Positions 56,131-64,000 of a DNA stretch of 64,000 bases are shown piece by piece; positions within the stretch are counted from its first letter, which is position 1, and every line of letters starts with the position of its first letter. Both the position numbers and the translations under genes were made by a program. Source of the DNA: Chelydra serpentina (taxonomy: Eukaryota; Chordata; Testudines; Chelydridae); the NCBI GenBank assembly GCA_037349315.1, contig JBAIAC010000004.1, forward strand, positions 25,237,001-25,301,000. The letters run 5' to 3'. The notes beneath the pieces were generated by a model that was not told where the DNA came from, searched no databases, and saw only the letters and a list, made by a program, of their open reading frames with translations.

Positions 56131-58496
56131 TTACTCACTCCCCAGACTTGTCTGGTAAACACATTTTAGTTCTGCTTTTCCTTCATATTTGTACGGTTCT
56201 TTGCGTGTTTACCATACACACACCATGCAAGAATATTAATGATCAGTGTGTTATTACTTTTCCAACAATTCCTTATATGATTCGTATCGGATACAGTTTA
56301 TGACCTTAACACATCACTGAACTGGTCAGGCCAGCTGACACTTACTACCAGATACCAGTGAGCCCCTTGCCATCTTGCAGTGGGATGCTGTTATGGCCAC
56401 ACAAGACCAAACCCAATAGTACCATCTAAACCAAGGCCAGGATTTGGCCCAATATCTACAGGTCACTTTTAATAGTAAAGTTATCAAACTTGCTTTACTA
56501 AAAACACTATGGCTGGAATTTCCAAAGGAGCTAATGCGAGTTGGGTGCCAAAGTCCCTTAGACTCCTTTAAACACCCCAGTCTATATGATTTAAGAATCA
56601 AATTGTCAATGCTGGCCTTCTGAAACTGCACTCACAAATAGCGGTGCATTCAAAACATGCTTCATAATCTTCGTGCCTACTTGCCACGTATGCTTAGACA
56701 ATGCTTTGCACATGCAAAACTCATGCACGCAATATGAGGGAATGGGAAGAATGTTTGTGGATGGCTGGAAAATTAGCTAGAAAAGGTCTAATTCAACACA
56801 CACACACTTTGATGAAGTTGAGCAAGAGAAGGCTGGAATGGTCATTTGTTCACCACAATGTTTACCATGTATTGGCACCTAAATCTCATTGAAATCATTG
56901 GTATTTCCCTAAGTGTGGTACTCATGGGTATGGTGATGAGAAAAGAGATATTTCAGTGTCTTTATTTTAAATTCCAGCATCTCCACAGTAACAACATTAA
57001 CGTGTTAACATTTTGGAATTATGAACATTTGTATTGAATATTTCAGGGGGGAGACCAGGTTCTTCCTGCTGTGTGTGTGGGTTTTTCCCCCCCTTAAATA
57101 ATCTGAAAAACGTATTTTGATTAATTGAGCAGTTTCCATAGCAGCTGTGAGCCAGGTGGCTAGAATCAGTTGCTTAGGATGCTAAATTCTGGGTAATTAG
57201 TTTATTTTTAATCTTTTAATTCCGTGGGAGGGAAGTTTAGGGTGTTAATGGGAGAGGTTTTGAACAGAAGTGTCTTGACTAATGTGTTATTATCATTCCG
57301 TGTTTATTGATGAAGTTGGGTCTTGTAGGAAAAGAAACTGAGTGGAAAAATCTGAAGCTGGACAAGCAGCAACTTTCCTTATGGCTTAAAAGGCGATGAA
57401 GAGGTTTTTTATGTTTTGTTTTTATCTGGGTTTTTTTTTTTTCTGTGCTGGGAACCTGAGGGGTTTTGAAAGGGCAGCTTGTGTTCATGTCTAAGGACTT
57501 CTCTGAAGTAGAAAGGCATTGACTGCAGAGTGGCAATGCATGGAAAACATATTAATGGTGTCATTCTTTTCCCAGCTCTCAGTGCTCGGGGAGGACCGTG
57601 TTTGATTATTTTACATTGTGTGCATTTGCTGAGACTTTTTTTTTACTTTTTAACAGTCTCATTCCTGGTCCTGCCATTTGTTTTTAAATTCCCTATTAAA
57701 TCCTTGATTTGTGTTTTTAAAGGTAGGCATTCCGTCACCTCTTTCTCTGGGTTAAAGTGATCTATTTTTGTCCCGAAACATGAAAACATATCCGTGTATC
57801 CCTTTAGGATTTTCCGTGTAGTCTTTTTCTGTGGATTAGGTCCAATTAGCAGATGGAGATTTGTGAACTGGATAGACTCCAATGGGGGAAGGGCCATTTC
57901 CTTTCAACTAGAGGCCCACTGGCTTTATGTCTACTTCCAAATGAATGTTTTATTAGAAAAAAAAATCCTTCGTGGAGATATTTTTACTGCCAGTTCTCCT
58001 CAACATCCTCTAAAGCTAGACAGGTCAAATATATATACACACTCTGTGGAACAATCTTGTGCTGGGAGGCAATGGACTAGATAACCTAAGGCAGGCTGCA
58101 TTCCTTCTGTGCCACTCTGATGGTGCCCAGGGGACAGAGAGCTGCCCCTACATGGCAGCTGAGGATTCCCCTGCTGTTTCCTGGGGTGACGTAGTTTGTC
58201 TAACTAGCTCTCTCACCAGCTGCCACAGGCATTGTGTGGGTCAACGGTAGGAATGGCTGGAATCCTAAGGTGACCACATTAGCTGGTGTAATTTAGAGCA
58301 GCACTTAGGCTGCTGTAAATTACATTGAGGACTGGCTTGGCCAATGATCAGGCTGTGGATCAGAGGAGTGTAAAGTGGCATATAGCTACCATTTCCCACC
58401 TTCATCCCAGGTCTAAGAAAAGATGGGATGAACCAAGGGTCCAGCCTACATGTCCAAAACAATGATATATGCTGGATAACATGGTTTGCCTGTAGA
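56131..58496. other. long stretch without recognised features
   Basis: AT-rich DNA with T-runs near 57430 and 57632. No gene is supported; frames of up to 96 codons carry no motif. A diverged palindromic repeat may lie at 56515-56630. Confidence 0.4.
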
Positions 58497-58658
58497 AGCG
58501 ACAAAGGGTCCTGTGGCACCTTATAGACTAACGAGGTATTGAAGCATAAGCTTTCGTGGGTGAATACCCACTTCTTCGGATGCAAGCAGTGGAAATGTCC
58601 AGAGGCAGATATAAATGTGCAGGGAAGATTCAGGCTAGAGATAACGAGGTAAGCTTAA

Positions 58659-59249
58659 TCAGGGAGGGTGAGGCCCTCTTCTAGCAGTTGAGGTGTGAAC
58701 ACCAAGGGAGGAGAAACTGCTTTTGTAGTTGGCTAGCCATTCATAGTCTTTGTTTAATCCTGAGCTGATGGTGTCAAATTTGCAAATGAACTGAAGCTCT
58801 ACAGTTTCTCTTTGGAGTCTGGTCCTGAAGTTTTTTTGCTGCAGGATGGCTACCTTTAGGTCTGCAATTGTGTGTCCAGGGAGGTTGAAGTGTTCTCCTA
58901 CAGGCTTTTGTATATTGCCATTCCTTATATCTGATTTGTGTCCATTTATCCTTTTGCGTAAGGACTGTCCAGTTTGACCGATGTACATAGCAGAGGGGCA
59001 TTGCTGGCATATTATGGCGTATATTACATTGGTGGATGTGCAGGTGAATGAACCGGTGATGGTGTGGCTGATCTGGTTAGGTCCTGTGATGGTGTTCCTG
59101 GTATAGATATGTGGGCAAAGTTGGCATCGAGGTTTGTTGCATGGATTGGTTCCTGAGTTAGAGTTATTATGGTGCGGTGTGTAGTTGCTGGTGAGAATAT
59201 GCTTCAGGTTGGCGGGTTGTCTGTGGGCAAGGACTGGCCTGCCTCCCAA
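58659..59249 (-). pseudogene. Penelope-like GIY-YIG endonuclease domain (partial protein)
   Basis: The 196-codon frame carries a cysteine-rich linker (C-N-K-P-R-C-Q-L-C, residues 37-45) and then the nuclease: V-I-Y-A-I (75-79), Y-I-G-Q-T-G (89-94), conserved arginines at 98-100 (R-K-R), H104 and the E-H-F-N-L-P-G-H block (119-126). In Penelope-like elements this domain nicks target DNA for retrotransposition. Coding text continues upstream on the same strand in other frames to the palindrome, so the true protein was longer and is now frameshifted and truncated. Confidence 0.85.
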
Positions 59250-59557
59250 GGCCTGTGAAAGTGAGGGATCGTTGTTCAGGATGGGTTGTAGATCACTGAT
59301 GATCCGTTGGAGAGGTTTTAGCTGAGAACTGTAAGTTATGGCCAGAGGAGTTCTGTTGGTTTCTTTCTTCGGTTTGTCTTGCAGCAGGAGGCTTCTGGGT
59401 ACACGTCTGGCCCTGTTGATCTGTTTTCTTATTTCCTCATGTGGGTAGCGTCGTTTTGAGAATGCTTGGTGAAGCTCTTGTAGGTGTTGGTCTCTGTCAG
59501 AGGGGTTGGAGCAAATACGGTTGTACCTCAGTGCTTGGCTGTAGACAATGGATCGTG

Positions 59558-59654
59558 TGGTGTGTCCGGGATGGAAGCTGGAGGCATGTAGGTAGGCATA
59601 GCGGTCAGTGGGTTTTCGGTATAGGGTGGTGTTAATGTGACCATTGCTTATTTG
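59558..59654. repeat. palindrome left arm (97 nt)
   Basis: Matches the reverse complement of 59671-59767 with about three mismatches over 97 nt. It encodes the RT block on the minus strand. Confidence 0.92.
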
Positions 59655-59670
59655 TACCGTGTGACCATCG

Positions 59671-59767
59671 CAAATAAGCGATGGTCACATTAACACCACC
59701 CTATACCGAAAACCCACTGACCGCTTTGCCTACCTACATGCCTCCAGCTTCCATCCCAGACACACCA
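59671..59767. repeat. palindrome right arm (97 nt)
   Basis: The inverted copy of the left arm, separated by only 16 nt. Within the spacer and first bases, tgtgaccatcg and cgatggtcaca form a second small hairpin. Confidence 0.92.
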
Positions 59768-59965
59768 TTTTAATCCCTGTCTCTGGCTTTTTCAAACTGT
59801 TAATTACCAGTCTATTAAAATAAAACTTCACTTTCCTAATACTTGTTCTAAGCCATGCACAGAAGATCTGCTTTCTTGACCACAATGAAGTATTAAGGTC
59901 TATTACCTAAATAATCTAGATACATATTTACAGGATAATTTGTAATGCCCCATATTTTACTATAG
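59768..59965. other. unannotated stretch
   Basis: Short AT-rich segment with no recognised feature. Confidence 0.4.
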
Positions 59966-60240
59966 GCCCCAATTCAGCAAAATACTTATGCACATGGTTA
60001 AATCTATCCCTATTCAACAAAGCTCTTTGGATGGAATCTTCAGAAGCTCTCAGTACTGGCCCAACTCTGCTCCCGTGTAAGTCAGTGAATGTTTTATCAT
60101 TGACCTCAGTGGGAGCAGAATTATAGGCCAATGCTGAGTGCTTTTGAAAAGCTCCCCTGGAAGCACTTGCTTAAGTGCTTCCCTGAAGAGGGACAGACTT
60201 AAGCAAGCGCTTTAATGCTTTGCTGAATTGGGACCTTATA
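59966..60240. mobile_element. MITE-like element with complementary ends
   Basis: The left end 'ggccccaattcagcaaaata' pairs with the right end 'tgctttgctgaattgggacc'. The interior shows extra complementarity ('aagcacttgcttaagtgctt'). No target duplication was resolved. Confidence 0.6.
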
Positions 60241-60418
60241 TAGTAGGCCAGTGTCTGTGAATGACTTGTTGCAGTGTGAAACACAAGCCATCTTCCCATA
60301 ATTAGATACCTAACTTAGCTCCACAAAATTTATATACACAAAGCCATCATTTGAACATGCAAAATGGGTAAGTGATCATCACAGTGCCCATTCACGCTTC
60401 CAAATACTCATTTGGGAC

Positions 60419-60542
60419 TAGGGTGACCAGATGTCCCGATTTTATAGGGACAGTCCCAATTTTGGGGTCTTTTTCTTATATAGGCTCCAATTACCCCTCA
60501 CCCCCTGTCCTGATTTTTCACACTTGCTGTCTGGTCACCCTA
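60419..60542. mobile_element. 124-bp hAT-type MITE
   Basis: Terminal inverted repeats tagggtgaccaga and tctggtcacccta are near-perfect. Flanks are tttgggac on both sides (60411-60418, 60543-60550), an exact 8-bp duplication. The interior 'tgtcccgattttatagggac' is also self-complementary. Confidence 0.92.
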
Positions 60543-60550
60543 TTTGGGAC

Positions 60551-61790
60551 CTTGCAAACACAGTTCAGCCTGCCACTCTTAAAAAGGAACACGTATGAGA
60601 ACTGATGTAACAAAGCCTGAAGAATAAACAAGTAAAGTTGGAGTATGTATTCCCTAGGTTCCAGAGTTCTTCATTCACCCTGGGCTGTTCTCTTTATTAA
60701 CTGTCTTTCCACACCCTCTGTGTTCTCTATTTGTGTACACGTGTTTCTCTATTACATTGCTGATTTGCCGTGTCCTTAATTGCAAACCATGGCACTCCAG
60801 CCACTAACCCACTCTGTTACAACTATGACAACAAAAGGTTGCTAATTTGTCTTTCAAAAAAGCCAAAATAAAATTAATAGTGTTGTAATCTGAACCAATG
60901 AACAATGGACGTTCAGAATTAAAGTTGATACTCCTTTTTCTTTTATAAGGCTCTGTCTTCCACACTTAACTTTTTAGATTTTTGTCAGGGTGCACTATAA
61001 CAACCACAAGCTGATGCCGTTTAAGTCTGGTATTATGTGTGCTAATTTTTCTAACCAAGGAACCCTTCTCTGCATGCATCCACAGAGTGAATCATTGGAA
61101 GGCCATAACTCTCATTATTATTCAGCTTGGCATGATTGAGCCAGAATCCCATCCAGTTGTGCTAATTCTATTGCTTTGTATCTTTCAACACCATTAAAGA
61201 TCACAACGGTTCATCTCTGCATATGCTGCATTTCACTTTATGTTCCATCATTCTGCTTTCCCACCACTCAGTGTATTTTCATACTGCATCTTCAGTGAAT
61301 ATTTGCTATATCTGGTTCACACTGCAAAGTGTGAAGAGTGTTAATGGAACTTTTTTAAAATGTTAGCAAATCTGTGAACATTAATTTAACTTGTCTGTTG
61401 CAATGATTCTTTAAGAAGATCAGCATTTATATTCTATCAAGTTTTAAATACTATTTCTGAAAATAACATATTTGCCATTAAGTTTGCAAGGGTGGAACTA
61501 TTGCTGCTGCAAATGTTTGATTTAGAAACAGGAGTGGGGCTTAGACTGAAAAATGTGCTGGGTTGCTTAGTTCTGAAAACTTTGAACACAATAGGTCAGA
61601 TCCTTGGCTGGTATAAATTGGCCTCTTCTTCCAATCCTATTTATTTCTCCCATCACTTATCCCCACTGCATCTGAGCACCCCCTACAAGCTGAAAAACGA
61701 TAATCCTCTCTCTCGTTTTCTTGGGAATGTGGGAGCAGAGAGTGAGGCTGTTAGGTGCTGTGTGCAGTAGCTTGGTTTCTGTTAGTCTAT
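60551..61790. other. unannotated stretch
   Basis: AT-rich DNA, no recognised gene or repeat. One frame (61492-61770) of 92 codons lacks motifs. Confidence 0.4.
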
Positions 61791-62009
61791 GTTGATTTTT
61801 GTTTTATTATTTGCTGTTTCTTTGTTTTAGGGGTGTTGGTGGTTCCCCCACTTTCCCTCGGGGTGGGTGGGGTGTTTTCTCCATTTCTGTTGGGTTTAGC
61901 AATTTGACCCACAAGCATGGGGTTCGAGGCACGCCTGCTGTCTCCTGCACTGTGGAGGATGTGTTACTGAGTGTAGGTAAGGTTATTGGCTGTGCTAATA
62001 GAAAATCTG

Positions 62010-62017
62010 CCTCTCAA
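62010..62017. repeat. 8-bp target site duplication, left
   Basis: cctctcaa, identical to 62965-62972. Confidence 0.93.
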
Positions 62018-62964
62018 CAGGGTCGGCACATTTCTAGGGGTGGCATTCTGGCACCGGCCATGCTGCCCCTAGAAATGTGCCCCGGCTGCCCCAGCTCACC
62101 TCAGCTGTGCGCCGCCGGCTCAGTTTCTCCCGGAGCAGCGGCGTGCGAAACAGCTTCACGCGCCGCCTCTCCCTCTCCCTCTCCCTCCCAGGCTTAAAAG
62201 CCTGGAAGGGAGGGGGAGAAGAGAACCCTAGCGGCCGCGACACTCATCTCCCTCTCCCTCCCAGACATGCCGCCCTGCCCGCTGGCACTCCGGCCTGGGG
62301 AGAGTGGGGCAGCCTTGCTCCCCGCCGGCTGGGAGAGTGGGGCCGCCGGCATGTCCCGCTCGCTCCCCGCCAGCCGGGGAGTGTGGGGCCGCCGGCATGT
62401 CCCGCTCGCTCCCCGCCGGCCGGGGAGTGTGGGGCCGCCGGCATGTCCTGCTCGCTCCCCGCCGGCCGGGGAGTGCGGGGCCGCCGGCATGTCCCGCTCG
62501 CTCCCCGCCGGCCAGGGAGAGCGGGGGCCGCCGGCATGTCTCGCTCGCTCCCCGCCGGCCGGGGAGAGCGGGGCTGCCGGCATGTCCTGCTAGCTCCCCA
62601 CCGGCCGGGGAGTGTGGGGCCGCCGGCATGCCCCGCTCGCTCAACGCCAGTGCTCCGTCCGGGGAGAGTGGGGCAGCTTCGCTCCCCGCTGGACGGGGAG
62701 AGCGTGGCCCTGGGCATGACCCGCTAGCTCCCCGCCGGCGCTCCGGCTGGGGAGAGTGGGGCATCCGGCATGCCACGCTCACTCCCCGCCGGCCGGGGAA
62801 AGCGGGGCCGCGGGCGGGCATGCCCTGCTCGCTACCTGCCGGCGGGGGAGCGGGGCCGCGGGCAGAGAGGCGGGGGGGAGGGTTGTTTTTTTTGTTTCGA
62901 GGGCGGCGTTTGGGGTGGTGGTGTTTTTTTGCTTGGGGCGGCAAAAACATTAGAGCCGCCCCTG
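62018..62964 (+). mobile_element. GC-rich hAT element, family A, copy 3 (947 bp, 46-bp tandem core)
   Basis: Flanked by a perfect 8-bp duplication cctctcaa (62010-62017, 62965-62972). The ends are cagggtcggcaca and ttagagccgcccctg; the right end with tgcttggggcggcaaaa matches copy 1 closely. A subterminal hairpin forms between 'ggcacatttctaggggtggc' (62025) and 'gcccctagaaatgtgcc' (62065). The core holds a tandem array of 46-bp units; 'ggccgccggcatgt' recurs at 62341, 62387, 62433, 62479, 62526, 62572 and 62618. It has no transposase. Long frames on both strands are compositional. Confidence 0.92.
62295..62860. repeat. 46-bp tandem repeat array
   Basis: About seven good units (62341-62640) of 46 bp, one of them 47 bp, plus degenerate flanking units. 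Units contain 'cgctccccgccggccgggga g'. The array lies wholly inside the hAT element. Confidence 0.92.
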
Positions 62965-62972
62965 CCTCTCAA
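62965..62972. repeat. 8-bp target site duplication, right
   Basis: cctctcaa, identical to 62010-62017. Confidence 0.93.
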
Positions 62973-63780
62973 GCAAATCTGTAGTGATTTTCCTGCCCCA
63001 GGAGCAATTTGGGAATTGTTTGGTACAGGAGGGACTCTGGGTCAAGGAGTCTTTTTTGGTCAAGCTTTTTCCAATGTCCCCCACCACCCATTTCCTTCAC
63101 AATGAGACACTAATGTCTGATCTCTCCCATTAGGATGATTCTGTTAGGCTGCAAGAACCCGGATGTGAGGCACGTTATGTCGTTCCGGCACCAGGTTTAT
63201 GTGGTTCTAAATAACCCTCAACAGCCCTTGAACCTGGTTTTCAAGTACCACATAGAAGGGGCAGATGACATAGTGCTTTCATGAATTCACCTGTGAATTC
63301 ATGAAATGTTTTCCTGTGTGGTGTCGCTGGTCATTTGAGGAGATCCTGCCCAGGTACTGCTGTCTTGGGGGTCCTCAGAAGAATGTGGAACATCAAGGGA
63401 CCAACAGGCGGCAGAGCCTGCCTCTGCACTGCCAGATTCTATCTTCCTCCCTCACCGAATGTGGTCTTCTGTAGTCCAGGGACCAGAGGAACCTTCTGTT
63501 GTGACCCCATCACTTGTGCCTGGACAGAAGTGAGTCCTGGAGATGGAGGAACACCTCCCTGCAGAGGAAGCAGAGACAGGTTCTAGAGATGGGTGGGAGG
63601 TAGAACAGACTGACTAGACACACTTATGTAGGACTATTTCAAAAACGACTTTGGAGGCCCTTGACCTGCTGTCAGTGTCTGAGGATGGATCTTTGCACCC
63701 TGAGGAGAATAACATGGCGTTAGGTGATAGTTCCATGCCTGGAGCTCCCAGTGGGGTACTGTCTTCCCCTACATGGTGAT

Positions 63781-64000
63781 TCCTCAAGATCCTACTCCTG
63801 CATGCTCCAGTGATGACACTGGATCCCAGCCCTGGGCTGCACTGCCTACCCCGCTGGGGAAAATAGATAGCCTAGGGATTGGAGTGGGCATCAAGGCCCA
63901 AGGACTAGGGTCAGAGCCAGAGTCAGGAGCCAAAGATCAAACCAGAGGGCAGGAACTGAAGCAAGCAGGGGATCAGGCAAGGCGGGGTTCCAGGCACAGG
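63781..64000. other. window end, possible dispersed repeat
   Basis: The phrase 'ggactagggtcagagccaga gtcaggagcc' is purine-rich with a loosely repeated 'agtcaggagcc' texture. It may be the edge of another repeat that continues outside the window. Confidence 0.3.

Larger units (their letters stand above)
58506..59767 (-). mobile_element. Penelope-like retroelement, 5'-truncated, ending in a palindrome
   Basis: The minus strand carries the C-terminal RT region and a GIY-YIG endonuclease, the hallmark of Penelope-like elements. The 3' end near 58506 ('tcctgtggcaccttatagac taacgagg') matches the short copy at 32582. Toward 59.5 kb the minus strand still reads K-P-T-D-R-Y-A-Y-L-H-A-S-S-F-H-P-G-H, an RT-thumb-type block. 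The 5' end is a 97-bp inverted duplication of this coding block (59558-59654 against 59671-59767). Left border is approximate. Confidence 0.87.
61830..63780 (+). pseudogene. Tx1-like LINE ORF1 (gag-like, CCHC), interrupted by a hAT element
   Basis: Left of the insertion the plus frame reads T-V-E-D-V-L-L-S-V-G-K-V-I-G (about 61950-61991). Right of it a frame gives V-I-F-L-P-Q-E-Q-F, L-V-Q-E-G-L-W-V-K-E-S-F and V-K-L (62979-63070). Next comes L-G-C-K-N-P-D-V-R-H-V-M-S-F-R-H-Q-V (about 63144-63197). Then a zinc knuckle C-x2-C-x4-H-x4-C follows near 63309-63350, if one extra base is allowed for. This order is that of the ORF1/gag-like protein of Tx1-clade LINEs, which binds RNA. Frame changes and stops make it a pseudogene. 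The right border is unsure; the window ends in possibly continuing sequence. Confidence 0.72.

Noticed and set aside
62077..62984. Open frames of 108-240 codons on both strands around 62.1-63.0 kb
   Set aside because: Same compositional effect inside the 46-bp tandem array of the hAT element at 62018-62964; not genes.

Overview
This window looks like nuclear DNA from a reptile, most probably a cryptodiran turtle. The evidence is its repeat content: a tRNA-derived SINE with a CR1-type 3' tail of the tortoise/turtle kind, a nearly complete CR1 LINE plus several older CR1 remnants, Penelope-like and Tx1-like fragments, many short hAT-type elements, and old MIR-type SINEs. I found no host protein-coding exon, rRNA, functional tRNA or CRISPR array. 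The window reads as an intergenic or intronic, repeat-rich stretch. Everything with coding capacity belongs to retrotransposons, and all of it is broken.

Layout. 1-8.7 kb: old sequence with a possible CR1 remnant, MIR pieces and a (CT)n tract. 8.75-13.0 kb: a nearly full-length CR1 on the minus strand, with ORF1 (GDSL-type esterase) and ORF2 (endonuclease plus reverse transcriptase), split near its 3' end by a 314-bp hAT-type element. 13-22 kb: MIR fragments, a GC-rich hAT element (17.6 kb), old CR1 ends and a 169-bp hAT MITE. 22.9-26 kb: a decayed minus-strand CR1 carrying an internal 90-bp duplicated segment. 26-34 kb: Penelope-like ends, microsatellites and two solo LTRs. 34-41 kb: mostly unrecognised AT-rich DNA, a plus-strand CR1 remnant, a MITE with TTA target duplication, and a hAT element inside a MIR. 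44.9-46.2 kb: a 1.27-kb GC-rich hAT element full of tandem repeats. 46.86-49.31 kb: an RTE-type LINE with its 5' part inverted. 49.6-58.5 kb: assorted MITEs, MIRs and a Penelope-like fragment. 58.5-59.8 kb: a Penelope-like element with a GIY-YIG endonuclease, ending in a 97-bp palindrome. 60-61 kb: small foldback and hAT elements. 61.8-64 kb: a Tx1-like LINE ORF1 interrupted by a 947-bp hAT element with 46-bp tandem repeats.

The elements do not act together in a pathway; they record successive insertions. Nesting gives a relative order: MIR before hAT at 39.6 kb, CR1 before hAT at 8.9 kb, Tx1 before GC-rich hAT at 62.0 kb, RTE before turtle SINE at 48.4 kb. The strongest observations are: (i) the RTE insertion, with a perfect 10-bp target duplication around an inverted 5' segment, as expected from twin priming; (ii) a hAT family with conserved ends but quite different GC-rich tandem cores in three copies, each with a perfect 8-bp target duplication; and (iii) the Penelope palindrome. 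Coordinates of old repeats are approximate. Family names come from motif recognition, not database searches.
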